From positions 68,326,278-68,390,277 of the forward strand of contig OZ024744.1 of assembly GCA_964016885.1 (NCBI GenBank): a DNA stretch of 64,000 nucleotides, given 5' to 3'. Below the pieces are notes generated by a model. It worked only from the letters and a program-made list of their open reading frames with translations, was not told where the DNA came from and searched no databases. This document shows positions 22,344-33,691 of this stretch, piece by piece; the first letter of the stretch is position 1, and every line of letters starts with the position of its first letter. This DNA comes from Eledone cirrhosa. Taxonomy: Eukaryota > Mollusca > Cephalopoda > Octopoda > Eledonidae. Both the position numbers and the translations under genes were made by a program.

Positions 22344-24692
22344 CTTATTGAGATTTTTCTTTTGCCTACACAGAGCAGATCATTGTACTACACTACAAAG
22401 TAGGTTTGGCGCCACAGTTATATTTGTGTTTGATTCATAGAAAAGATTTTGGGGATTGCTTTTTCTCAGACAATTTTATATTGATTGATAGAGATTGGAG
22501 TACCTATACAACCGGTTAATTTCTTAATATTTATATTGATTGGTTCATTGCTGGTTAATGCATTACTTCCAGTGGACTTTTTAAAAACCTTTAATATTGA
22601 TTGGTTGCAGTTTAAAGCATTAATGCTATTAGTCAGTTTGAAGTACCGTATTTTTCTTATTGATTGAATGCCGGTCGCAACTGACCAACCTACGTTAGCT
22701 AACTGTTCCGTATTTAATGGCCAGACAAAAAATACCATTATAGATGTTTGTGGTTTTTATCAATTTTTTCAACTACATTTTGTGTAATTTTTTTAAGACA
22801 ACCAATTGTTCACTGTCCACCATAATAGCTCCATACTTGTTCATTACATTTAACATATATCTGTTACTGAGGTCAGTCAACTGTCCAATCGCCTTCACTA
22901 CAGTCAATCACTTATCCTTAACCGTTAATCCTTATCAGTAACCATGGTCAAATGAGGTTCCAACCTCGATCCTATTGTACCTCATCTTGCAGAAAGTGTC
23001 TTGCGGTGAGATCGAAGTGTGATAGCTTCGAATTGACACGAGCTATATGAGCAAAATTGGGCAAATTAATAATTAGTTGAACCCAATCAGATGAAATATA
23101 ACTGTAATTCAAAGGCACAGCTTTGTCGCACACTATGTTGCGTTTTTTCTGACAGGTTTACCTACATTGTACAGATTACTGTGAAATACGCAAGCACGTA
23201 CACTATAATACAGCGGATAAGCAGTTTAATAGATTAAACTACGGGAATGCACATTTATTGAAAAAGTTAGATAACCATTTTCTGGTCGTTGAGCTTCCAG
23301 TGTTATTGATTCTCGGATCACCTCCGTGCTCACTATTATAGGGGCTGTGTTGGAGTTGTAATGGCTATTTCAACACATCTCCCTCGTTATCCTCCGGGGT
23401 AACGCTGAGGTTCTGCATATATACACCACCACCTGGGCTCATATCATTGGAATAGTGATGATTGAGTATTCGATCTCATATTTTTGTTATATTCAGATTC
23501 ACTGTTTTTTAGGGATATAACTCTACTTGATATACATACACTTAATAGAATACATAAAAAAAAAAACCTTTATTCAAAATTCCAGCCTATAGTCAAGAAC
23601 CTTGGGTAATGACCGAAAGAATATGATCGTGAATACAAGTGGCTGAAATGGAATTCCCTCGAAGGGTCTTTGTACAAACCAATATTCTGAATGAATGAAG
23701 CAGTGAGACAGCTGGGTACCCACATCATTCAACATTCTGAACTGAATCTCTATATGGTGCAGCTGGTGACATTATTGTCAGGTAAAGACAGAGATACACC
23801 AGTAGTGATCATTTATTTAGGTTGCTATTTAAAAATAAATGATAGCAGGTTTCAACAAGCTCCATAATATATCGATAAGTTTATGGATAATTTCAAATAT
23901 TACTCCAATATAAATATTTCCCTAAGCTTACATCGCTAGGAACAGCTTGAATCTTGCATAATCATATTCCAACTTCCTATGTAGACAGATATTTACGTAT
24001 ATGTCAGTAATCAATTATTATAAGTTCGGTATATTTACTTTATTGATTTCTCAGGTAGGCAAAAGACCACAATCAATGACATTGCCGCAAATACCTGACC
24101 TAAAATTAACAGTTTCTTACTTTAACGATATGGGAAGGGGTGAAAAGCAAGCTTTATCTCGGTGGAATTTTTAAAATGTATGCAAATGATATCACTTTAT
24201 AAATTCTCTATTATAAATATTTTATCATTTCTGCCGTTATAAAAACACCAGCTGGCTGAGCTAACAAAGGATCATTTATTTATGCGGTCGCTGAATCTGA
24301 TAAAATTAGCAATCGGATTTCCTCAAATCACGCTACATTCTCTTAAAAAATGGAAGGATGCATTCAAAAACGAAGGCCTAGACATACAAAATAGCTGGGA
24401 TGTTCATGGCTGGAGCACCTCTGAATATACCTGACACTTGGAACTTACATGCTGCTCTGGAACTAATTAAAAACACTACACCTACTGATAGGAAGGAAAT
24501 GAACTATGTATCACTAGCTTACCAAGATAATCATGCTACCAGTTACAACATATAAAGAATCAGTATCTTGAAGGGAATAGGTATCAAGTTATCTCACAGC
24601 TTCATTCATACCTTTTCCCATGAGAGGATCCAATTTCCACATTGTAAACCATTTACTTGCCATCGCTTAGATAATTTAGCATTCCCGCCCCA
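22344..24692. other. AT-rich stretch without recognised gene
   Basis: About 2.3 kb with no long ORF, no tRNA-like boxes and no detectable internal repeats beyond a direct repeat of ATTGATTG around 22480-22670. This may be decayed repeat or genuine intergenic DNA. Confidence 0.5.
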
Positions 24693-24771
<79 letters not shown>

Positions 24772-24916
24772 ACTCACTCTCTCTCTCTGTTCTTATCTGT
24801 TCTGTAGCCAGGTATGTGGGACTGGCTATTTACAGTGCCTTGTTTAAATCAGAATACAGCGCTGCTATGTCTGGCAGGATGATGTGATGATTGTGGATGT
24901 CGTCAGCAGAGGAATG

Positions 24917-24955
<39 letters not shown>

Positions 24956-25104
24956 TCTGTTAGTGCGTGTGCGTGTGATGTGTGTGTGTGTGTGTCTGGC
25001 TGTGTGTGTGTATGTATGTATGTATGTATGTATGTATGTATGTATGTATGTATGTATGTATGCATGTATGTATGTATGTATGTATGTATGCATGTATGTA
25101 TGTT
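24693..25104. repeat. Microsatellite cluster (CT)n, (TA)n, (TG)n, (TATG)n
   Basis: (CT)n at 24693-24788, (TA)n at 24917-24938, (TG)n to about 25010, then (TATG)n to 25104. Flanking 24789-24916 has no gene. Confidence 0.9.
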
Positions 25105-25469
25105 CTTCTGGTTTTATAATTTCACAAATTTTACCCAATAGAGAGAGAGAGGTTTCTAACATAGACACAAGACTCTCTCATTGGAATTTACACAACATCA
25201 ACTAGGTAGATTATGTATGTATGCATGCATGTGTAGATATGGCTGTTATTGTATGTGTGGATGTGTATGTTTTGAGTTGTATGTGTGCATGTGTATATGC
25301 TAAGTATCTGTACATGTGTATATGCAGTTATTAGATGTAATTTTTGGAATGTTTTACATATTTTTACTGTTCCACTAATGGATTGTACTTGTAATTTCCT
25401 AACTAGTTGTGTATCTATATGTATGAATCTATATGTGTATGTATGTATGTATGTATGTATGTATGTATA
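25105..25469. other. No gene; scattered TATG repeats
   Basis: TG- and TATG-rich unique sequence, ending in a (TATG)n run at 25437-25468. Confidence 0.6.
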
Positions 25470-25837
25470 GACGTTTTCGATTAGAAACACGTGCTCAAGA
25501 ATAGCTCTTTTTAAAAAACCGTTTTTTTTTCCAATTCAGGTAGACGCGTTCCATCATCCCCTTTTCTAAAAAATAAATCATTCACAAAACGCCAGCACCA
25601 ACAGTTTTGCAAGAGATGTCAACATGAATGGACTTGTTATTTTTATGTAAAGACATTTTTGTTCCAATTCCATCCCGCCTGTCCCCCTCAACTTATCTTA
25701 TTTCTCATTCTTTTTTCTGATGAAGGACTAGCGTCCGAAACGTTAAGATCCTCTTCTTGCTATATCAAGCGTTAACCTAATATATCCCTTCCATATACTG
25801 TTATACTGTACCGATTGTGTTGTTATTTCTGTTTACC

Positions 25838-25841
<4 letters not shown>
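25470..25841 (+). mobile_element. Penelope-like element 3' end (tail only)
   Basis: Closely matches the last 340 bp of the Penelope-like element at 39271-40530 (CACGTGCTCAAG, CGCCAGCACCAA, GAAGGACTAGCGTCCGAAAC, GTACCGATTGTGTTG). It starts within the last codons of the GIY-YIG reading frame, so it is a 5'-truncated insertion. It runs into (AC)n. Confidence 0.8.
25717..25741 (+). ncRNA. Hammerhead ribozyme core in Penelope-like tail (partial)
   Basis: CTGATGA (25717-25723), one unpaired A, stem II GGAC/GTCC (25725-25728 with 25733-25736) around loop TAGC, then GAAAC. These are the invariant hammerhead core boxes. Convincing stems I and III could not be drawn, so activity is doubtful. Penelope-like elements are known to carry hammerheads. 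Confidence 0.6.

Positions 25842-25928
<87 letters not shown>
25842..25928. repeat. (AC)n microsatellite
   Basis: About 87 bp of uninterrupted CA/AC units following the Penelope-like tail. Confidence 0.95.
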
Positions 25929-25935
<7 letters not shown>

Positions 25936-25994
25936 GTACATACATATATATAAATGCATACATACATGTACACACACATATATATATGTTTGAA

Positions 25995-26140
25995 GGCGCA
26001 TGGCTGAGTGGTTAGAGAATTAGATTCGCAATCGTGAGGTTGTGAGTTCGATTCCTGGACCGGGCGGTGCGTTATGTCCTTGGGCAAGACACTTTATTTC
26101 AAGTTGCTCCTTCTACATGGAGTTGCGACTGATAGAAGGT
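25995..26140 (+). mobile_element. tRNA-derived SINE, type B, copy 1
   Basis: A box TGGCTGAGTGG (26001-26011), B box AGTTCGATTCC (26045-26055), then the core motif GTCCTTGGGCAAGACACTTTA (start about 26076), which also occurs in the minus-strand copy at 54816-55081. The 3' boundary is unclear, as the copy merges into a LINE fragment. Confidence 0.75.
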
Positions 26141-26141
26141 A

Positions 26142-26440
26142 TTAGCAATTGGAAAGACCAATGGGAACATTGTTTCCTTGGCCCGATTTGACGAAAGTCG
26201 ATCGACTGTCGATATTTTCTGAAGTGTCCGACACCATCACGGTGATGTCGTCCGCATAAACCGACACAGCCTTTCCGCGTCCCGGTTCGAGCGGGATGCC
26301 CTGAAACAGCTCCAGCTTCCGCAGTAAAGGCTCGAGAGTCAATAGGTACAGAAGGGAGGAGAGAGGGCACCCTTGACGGACCGATCGAGAGACCTGAAAC
26401 GGTTCCGAGAGGTGCCCAGGAATCACAGAAACCTCCCACT
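26142..26440 (-). pseudogene. Tx1-like RT palm fragment
   Basis: Minus-strand peptide with SVRQGCPLSSLLYLLTLEPLL and VYADDITVMVS: the RT palm with an intact catalytic YADD, clearly related to copies A and C. Only about 90 codons remain; neither 3' UTR nor endonuclease is present. Confidence 0.8.
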
Positions 26441-26672
26441 GGATTTTACCAACACTTTCCAGGAGTCCAGGTAAATTCTTTTGTTAACCTGTTTAGCTTG
26501 CTTCGTTTTTTTGGCTCCGGTGGCTGATGGCTTCACGACCAATGTTTTCATTTTATCTGGCCTTTATAACGTATGTTAATTGCTCTCGTCTTCTTTTAGT
26601 TCATTGAGCACTTGCCGCATATCTCGAAGATTGGGTTTAGTTTTGTTTTAGGCCTCGTTGAAATAATATTTG

Positions 26673-26709
<37 letters not shown>

Positions 26710-26773
26710 GTGAGGTTTTTTTTACAAAATGAAAAATAACCGAGGTGTCCTACACGAGTGAAAGTATAAAGAA
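26441..26773. other. No recognised gene
   Basis: Unassigned sequence with a (TA)n run at 26677-26703. No coding potential seen. Confidence 0.5.
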
Positions 26774-27184
<411 letters not shown>

Positions 27185-27230
27185 TAGTGACGAAACATAA
27201 GCAAATTGCATGAACTCATAATCCTTTTTT

Positions 27231-27288
27231 TACTGGTATATATATTTCGATGATAGCCATTGAATGGCTATGACCTCATCAGGCAGTT
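27231..27288 (-). ncRNA. Hammerhead ribozyme candidate, long stem II
   Basis: Minus strand: CTGATGA (27282-27276), an 11-pair stem II with one C-C mismatch at the fourth pair, GAAA (27248-27245), a 2-bp stem III with 4-nt loop and A17, and stem I of four pairs (ACUG/CAGU) after a mismatch at pair 1.1/2.1. The layout, including the C-C mismatch, matches the copy at 62140-62204. Confidence 0.65.
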
Positions 27289-27348
27289 AGTCAGTTCTAA
27301 GATATGCCAGCTCTGTGTTTATAGTGTTGATGGTATCAGAGCATTGGG

Positions 27349-27541
<193 letters not shown>

Positions 27542-27544
27542 CTT

Positions 27545-28735
27545 TAGCGTTCGACCGCCCACCCTTTCCCCCACACATTCCCCACTAACACCTCTAACAC
27601 ACTCCCTCTTTTCACCGCCCCACCCCCTTGGCCCATCCCACAACTAACAATACTAACACCCCCACCCCACCACTCGGCCCTCCCCCAACTAACAATACTA
27701 ACATCCCCACCCCTCCCCTCAACACGCACACACCCACCTGAACATATACACGCACTCACCCCACCACCATCACTAACCCTCACCCACACTGACCACCCTA
27801 CAACTAACATTACTGACCTCCCCCGACCTCACATACACGAACACACAGCATCACACACACACACACACACACACCTATGTACACCACCTACTCCACACAC
27901 TTACACACCCGCTTTCCATCCTTTCCCCACCACATGTAATACTAACACCCACTAACACACCCTTTACTACACACACACATCCCACTAACACCTCTACTAA
28001 GACAGACCCCATCGCCCCACTGCCCCACCTTCCCCCTCCACTCTTCACAATTACCCATATCTCCCCTGTCCACCGCACCTCCGCACACACAGACACACAC
28101 ACAGTCCTCACCACACTGACCTTACTCCACGTCTCATCCTGCTCTGCTGTTATCTTTTCACCCTGCCTTGACCCTCTGACCACTTCCTGTTGCGCGCGCA
28201 CCCCACTTTCCTCCACTTCCGACCACCACCAACATTGGATTCTACACCCCCGGTAATCGCTCCAGCCACCCACTCCATAATATGAAAAATATCCAGCCCC
28301 TCTTCGCATCCTCGACGGAACTACCTCAGGAACTTACCCACAAACATACACTCACGTTTTTGTTCGCACCACGCCACCTACATCCACACCACGTATAAAC
28401 ACAAACACACACGAGCGTACCCCCACATATACACACTCAACCTCCGGAATCCACACGCCCCTCCCCCACCCACTCACTCCTCTCCTTCCACACGCATGCA
28501 CACACCGACTTACACCCCACCCCACGCACACACCTTTTCCTGAACATGAAACCTCGTTCTTCTTCCGACTCTCACATTCACATACACACGCACACACACA
28601 CACACGTACACCTACACACATACACAAACACCACCTTCAGCCTTCTTTGCTTCGACGCCCCGCCTCCGTCTCCCAACTCCACCCGCCACCACCCTTACAC
28701 GCCTCACACCCTTCCAACACTTGTTCATTTTATTG
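27545..28735. repeat. Strand-asymmetric C-rich, G-poor region
   Basis: About 1.2 kb in which the plus strand is roughly half C with very few G. Degenerate repeats of an ACTAACA-containing unit (for example CAACTAACAATACTAACA) recur from 27630 to 27980, with CA-rich stretches elsewhere. No gene is recognised. It lies just upstream of a Penelope-like tail and may derive from that element's C-rich coding strand. Confidence 0.7.
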
Positions 28736-28968
28736 TTTACTCTTATGTTTATTTTAACGATTATTTTTATTTTTATTTGTTCTCCTTCCCCTTTTTTCTA
28801 AATGTATTTCCACCTCTCCTCCACACACCCTCGGAACTCTCTTTTTAACCTATTTTCTCCTGAAGAAGGGGTTATGCCCGAAACGCCCCCCCCCCCCACA
28901 CTCTCAAGAGCGTGAACCTAATAAACCTTTATTTGTCTGTCTCTCTGTTTTGTTCCCGTCCAAATTTG

Positions 28969-28971
<3 letters not shown>
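28736..28971 (+). mobile_element. Penelope-like 3' tail, second family
   Basis: T-rich sequence, then a hammerhead-type core at 28860-28884, a C run and CAAGAGCGTGAACCTAATAA leading into (TA)n. The order matches the tail of the 39-kb Penelope-like element but the sequence is diverged. Assigned by this layout only. Confidence 0.5.
28860..28884 (+). ncRNA. Hammerhead core (partial)
   Basis: CTGAAGA (28860-28866), one extra A, stem II GGG/CCC around GTTATG, GAAAC (28880-28884). The extra A before stem II is shared with the 25717 and 40411 cores. Stems I and III are not evident. Confidence 0.5.

Positions 28972-29025
<54 letters not shown>
28972..29025. repeat. (TA)n microsatellite
   Basis: Uninterrupted TA units separating the Penelope-like tail from a single diverged arm of the 26774-27057 palindrome family. 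Confidence 0.95.
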
Positions 29026-29027
<2 letters not shown>

Positions 29028-29165
29028 AAAATGAAGGAGTTACAAGCCGTTATAAGAAATCGAAAATGTAACTGGAGTCTTTATAAAAATATTTATTTGA
29101 TTTTTTTACCGGTTTTACAGTTCTTATGCTTTTCAAAAGTACAATTGTGATGGAGGATGGTTTAG
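29026..29165 (+). repeat. Single diverged arm of the 26.8-kb palindrome family
   Basis: Shares GAAATCGAAAATG, AACTGGAGTCTT, TTACCGGTTTTAC and CTTTTCAAAAG in the same order as the left arm at 26785-26885. No facing arm is present. Confidence 0.75.
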
Positions 29166-29378
29166 TTAAAAAAAAGTGTGGACGTTAGAAGAAAACGTGT
29201 GTAAGGAAATAGATAATAAAAGAAGACACACCTTGTATATCTATATAAAATAAGAGGGGACTTTATAACATGTACAAAATGTTGTTTAGTATAGATTTTC
29301 AAAAAGCTTCTTTTTAACATTAATTGTCCTGCATACTGTTTTTCAATTGCATGGTTAGGGTCGCTTCTGCTCTTGCTG

Positions 29379-29386
<8 letters not shown>
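29166..29386. other. No recognised gene
   Basis: AT-rich unassigned sequence between repeat tracts. Confidence 0.5.

Positions 29387-29473
<87 letters not shown>
29387..29473. repeat. (TA)n(GA)n compound microsatellite
   Basis: (TA)n 29387-29434 followed by (GA)n to 29473. Confidence 0.95.
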
Positions 29474-29475
<2 letters not shown>

Positions 29476-29551
29476 TGTGTAGGACGTACGGTGAAATACT
29501 GGTGTTGGTACCAAAATCAAGCACTGTATGCAGAGGTAGAGTGTATATAAA

Positions 29552-29732
29552 AACAAGGAGGTTTCGGTTATATAAAAATATATCTTTTGTCGCATCACCG
29601 GACCGAGGAGCAGGTCGATACTGGATTCGGGTCCATAACTCCTATAGGTCACCTTGAGCCAATCCTCTGCGAAACGCGGGTAACAGGTTGATAGGGAAAT
29701 ATTTTTCATATGTAAACGAAACTTCCTCGTTT
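29552..29732. repeat. Imperfect inverted repeat
   Basis: Arms 29552-29582 and 29699-29732 (AGGAGGTTTCGG facing CGAAACTTCCT) enclose about 115 bp of GC-richer sequence. No core boxes of a known ribozyme could be completed in it. Confidence 0.55.
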
Positions 29733-29739
29733 CTTCTAT

Positions 29740-29844
29740 TCTCTCTCTCTCTCTCTCTCTCACTCTCTCTCTCTCTCTCTCACTCTCTCTCTCTCTCCTT
29801 ATCTCTCTCTCACTCTCTCATTCTCTCTCTATATATATATATGC

Positions 29845-29897
<53 letters not shown>
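29740..29897. repeat. (CT)n then (TA)n
   Basis: Pyrimidine tract 29740-29830, then (TA)n to 29897 with a GCGTG interruption. Confidence 0.95.
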
Positions 29898-29898
<1 letters not shown>

Positions 29899-29964
29899 CG
29901 GCGATGAATTAGTTTTGCGAGGTTTTTTATATGAAATCGTGTGTCGAAACAAATATTGTTATAT

Positions 29965-30295
29965 TTGGGGAGGGTCATATTTGTGTAATATTGCCAGAAT
30001 TAATAACAGAACACACTCACTGTTTGGTTGGTTTTCGCTTTTCGCTTCTGTGTCTTTTATATCGGTTAATCTAATTTATTCGGTCCTCAATTGACTGACC
30101 AACGGTCAAAAATAATACAGATACAATATAGACACAAACACATATATATAGTTTATCAAAGTTCTTTCGTTGCACATCTGCAATATCGTCAGTGGTGCTA
30201 TTGTTTCCTCCCGTTGCATTGTATTTCTACGCCAAACAGTGAGTGTGTTCTGTTATTAATTCTGGCAATATTACACAAATATGACCCTCCCCAAG

Positions 30296-30298
<3 letters not shown>
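29965..30298. mobile_element. Fold-back element with about 62-bp arms
   Basis: Left arm 29965-30027 faces right arm 30236-30298 (GGGGAGGGTCATATTTGTG against its complement). The inner region carries a minus-strand hammerhead-like motif. Flanks (TTAGTTTTGCGAG, GACCCTCCC-AAGTATAA) are shared with the palindrome at 58298-58617, so the two belong to one family. (TA)n lies on both sides. Confidence 0.8.
30155..30196 (-). ncRNA. Hammerhead-like motif in fold-back element
   Basis: Minus strand: CTGACGA (30192-30186), stem II TTGCA/TGCAA with a small bulge, GAAA (30168-30165), a possible G-C/A-U stem III with a 2-nt loop, and weak stem I (A-U, C-G, then mixed). The core is complete, the periphery marginal. 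Confidence 0.45.
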
Positions 30299-30299
<1 letters not shown>

Positions 30300-30338
<39 letters not shown>

Positions 30339-30507
30339 CCCTACCAAGACTGGAATTGAACCATCAGCACAGTTGAGGTTTGTCATACATCAATTTATGT
30401 ATTTTATCTGATGGTCACGTACTGAAAAAACAGCACAATACCTCCGAAATATATATAATAAAACATATATTTTGATTATGTGAATGTATCCATTTATTAA
30501 TATTTTG

Positions 30508-30583
<76 letters not shown>

Positions 30584-30627
30584 GAAAGTATAAAAGTATA
30601 AACAGTTCTAGTCCTGTAGAAGCCATT

Positions 30628-30673
<46 letters not shown>

Positions 30674-30725
30674 GAAAGTATAAAAGTATAAAAGTATAAA
30701 CAGTTCTAGTCCTGTAGAAGCCATT

Positions 30726-30771
<46 letters not shown>

Positions 30772-30776
30772 GAAAT
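30300..30776. repeat. (TA)n islands with truncated hammerhead-element copies
   Basis: (TA)n at 30300-30338, 30513-30580, 30635-30669 and 30735-30764. Two direct copies of GTATAAACAGTTCTAGTCC followed by TGTAGAAGCC (30597-30624 and about 30693-30722) are the 3' part of the ribozyme seen inverted at 30777-30827, without its CTGATGA box. Confidence 0.75.
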
Positions 30777-30827
30777 GACTTCTACAGGACTAGAACTGTT
30801 TCATTTGGGAGAAATCACCAGGAAACC
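30777..30827 (-). ncRNA. Hammerhead ribozyme candidate with A6-to-G core change
   Basis: Minus strand: stem I of six pairs including two G-U (30827-30822 with 30782-30777), core box CTGGTGA (30821-30815), a short A/T stem II closed by CTCCC, GAAA (30802-30799), a 4-bp stem III (ACAG/CUGU) and A17 at 30783. Only the sixth core base deviates from consensus (A to G). Confidence 0.55.
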
Positions 30828-30831
<4 letters not shown>

Positions 30832-30865
<34 letters not shown>

Positions 30866-31176
30866 AAAAAAAGGAAAAGACTTCACTTGTATTGTTAAAA
30901 AAATTTTATGATTTAATGTTAGAGCATATAATATTATAATATTATGAGTTGGTAGATCCAGTAAGCTCTGTGTTAACTTCGGTGGGAAGAATTTTAGAGA
31001 TTCCTGGTTAACTTGGGCTGGAGAACTTTCTCGCATTCGTCTGTCGGTGGCGATTGTCAAACTGAGATCAGGTTGTTAAAATGTGTGACTATATATAAGA
31101 GAGATTTGGATGTGTCTGGGTGTGGCGTGTGGTGTTAATGAGTGTTGATGATGATGAAGGTCCGGAGGAATTAAAG

Positions 31177-31179
<3 letters not shown>
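30832..31179. other. (TA)n then unassigned sequence
   Basis: (TA)n at 30832-30862; the remainder to 31179 shows no gene or known repeat. Confidence 0.5.
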
Positions 31180-31249
<70 letters not shown>

Positions 31250-31262
31250 ACACACACACACA
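31180..31262. repeat. (CA)n microsatellite
   Basis: About 80 bp of CA units with one GTA interruption. Confidence 0.95.
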
Positions 31263-32102
31263 TATATATACACTCAGAAAATGGTGAAGTTGTAAGATAA
31301 AGGTGTTTGAGAAGGTGGTCGTAAACATACTCTCCTGCTAGTTTTATTTCATCAGCTGACCTTTCAGCTGACCTCAATGGCATAGCTGAATCAACTCTTC
31401 CAAATCCATAAAGACTATCTTCTACAAATTTCTATATCAAAGATGAATTTAGTTATAGTGGTAGATTTTTGAGACTTATTTTAGGAAAAAAGTAGCGACT
31501 TCGACGCCGGCACGCCACTGGGATGACGCTGTGCGATGTGTGTATTTTAAAAAAAATGCAACACGTGGTTCAAGTCATTCACAGATTTGCATTTGCTTTG
31601 TAAACGCAGATAGTTATTTTCTTCTCCTTTGGTGACCATCCAGCATTTGACTACTGTGATTTACTGATTAATTGGTGAAATATATTTTTTATTTAAAGAA
31701 ATATATACAAAGGAGATTAATCATTTTAAAAGGTATGTATATTTGAAGTTCTAGTTAAACTTTAATTAGTTACATACCTAGCTATGTGTGCTTACATACT
31801 TTTCAAATTATTCCCTGTGATTGTTCCATATGTTTATTTTATATATATATATGTCAATCTATTTCTAGTTGATATGAAATGCTCGGATCTATTCTTTGAG
31901 CTTATTCTGCAGAGGATATGGCGCATGTCTCTCAGACATGACAACACTTAATTTAATTTTGGATATGTATATATATATATATACATTTCTTGTTTTTAAT
32001 TTACTCCGGATTAAACAGATCCACATGCGCACTTCGTTGAGTGCTCTACTCTGCATACTTAAGTGTCGGTAACCAACCAACACATACTCAAATTTATATA
32101 TA
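31263..32102. other. No recognised gene
   Basis: AT-rich sequence with a short direct repeat around AGCTGACCT (31354-31376). No coding or RNA gene supported. Confidence 0.5.
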
Positions 32103-32598
32103 TCTATATCTATAAAAATGAAAATGTCTGTCTGTGTGTGAGTGTGTCTGTTCTGCAGCAACTTTTGATCCGCAAGGCCGATTTTTTTTGTAATCAACCA
32201 CAAATTTATCAAGGCAGGTCGGCATAACATTGCGAATGTTCGACTTCCCCTTTTCCCAGGTAAAAAATCGATAAAACTGACTATAGGTACGACTTTGCAT
32301 AGAAAAAATCTCTACATCTATAAAAATGAAAAGGAAAGAGTGAGAGTGAAAGAAACAGACAGACTAAAAGAGGGGGATAGCGGGAGAGAGAGAGAGAGAG
32401 AGAAAGAGAGCGACAAACGCTGTGTTTGATACATAACAGTGGAAGAGAGGAAGGAAAGCTATAACTAATTAACATGCGTGCGTGTGTGTGCGTGCGCGTG
32501 TGTGTGTTCGTGCAGCGTTCCAGTAAGAGTTAAATCTATTAACATATGTGTGTACTTGCACACGTGCGTGAGTTTGCGTGCGTTTGAGCGTTTGCGTG

Positions 32599-32647
<49 letters not shown>

Positions 32648-32654
32648 ATGTGTG

Positions 32655-33476
32655 TGTACGTGCGGGTGTACGAACATGAGAGCTCGGATGTTTGGTGACC
32701 AAGTGTCATCAGATTTTGCTACCAATCTATTGACACTTGGGAACAGCAAAGTGCCACTTTATGAAGATGAAAAAATCTCCCTCGAACTGGTCTGCACTTT
32801 AGTCGACAGTGCTGACGACTTGACAGATACAGTATTCCCTGAGTTGAGCACTAACTACCAAAATCCAAACTGGCTGTGCGAAAGGGCAATACTGGCTCTG
32901 AAAAATGAGACTGTCGACTAAATCAACGGACAACTGCTTAAGTCTCTTCCTACAGCTTCGTGTACATACAAGTCCATCGATACAGTCACAGACCCCATTA
33001 ACTACCCAATTGAGTTTCTTAACTCATTGAACCCCTCTGGGTTGCCATCTCATCGATTGGAACTTAAGCAAGGATGCACAATTATGCTTTTGAGTAATCT
33101 ACACCCACCAAAACTCTGCAACGGCACCCGCCTTACAGTAAATAAACTAACGCAAACTTGATCGAGGCGACGATTCTCTCGGGGTGTGGAAAGGGGGAAA
33201 ATGTTTTTAACACAAGGATTCCTCTTTGTCCGTCAACATCAGCGATCCCCCTTTTCATTTAGGAGGCTCCAGTTTCCAGTTCGTTGTAGTTTCGTTATGA
33301 CGATAAATAAGTCTCAGGGGCAAACATTGTCTGTCGCGGGAATAAACCTAGAAGAGCCATGCTTTTCGCACGGGCAGCTATATGTTGGATGTTCCAGAGT
33401 GGGAAGCAAAAGAAACCTTTATGCATTTGCTCCAAACGGTAAAACCACAAACATTGTATACCAAGAAGTTCTGTAA
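32655..33476 (+). pseudogene. Helitron Pif1-like helicase C-terminus, broken
   Basis: Two open pieces in different frames. The first has WLCERAILALKNETVD, then a stop at 32919-32921, and continues in the same frame with [15 protein letters not shown] and [17 protein letters not shown]. The second (33186-33476) has RRLQFPVRCSFVMTINKSQGQ and CFSHGQLYVGCSRV, the last helicase motifs of Helitron RepHel proteins. Walker A/B and the Rep domain are absent. In an active element this domain would unwind DNA during rolling-circle transposition. Confidence 0.85.
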
Positions 33477-33691
33477 TCAACACTGCGACACAAACCGTCT
33501 TCTAACAATCAAATACCTCGCTGCTTTAAATAATTACCAAATTGTAGACATACTGCCTTTTTGAAATTCATAACACCATACTTTTCGACAGTAAACTTTG
33601 TGACCACTTTGAGCTGCACGGTATTGAAATGCACGTTCCCCTCTGGTTGGTTGAGCCTGTTTTCCATGGATTCGCCAGCGCGTGCAGCAGA

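Noticed and set aside
25842..25928. Long open frames across microsatellites (His/Thr, Cys/Val, Tyr/Ile, Leu/Ser repeats throughout the window)
   Set aside because: Simple repeats with a period that avoids stops; no start context, domains or conservation.
31340..31360. CTGATGAAATAAAAC (minus) as a hammerhead core
   Set aside because: No GAAA box at a workable distance and no stem II.
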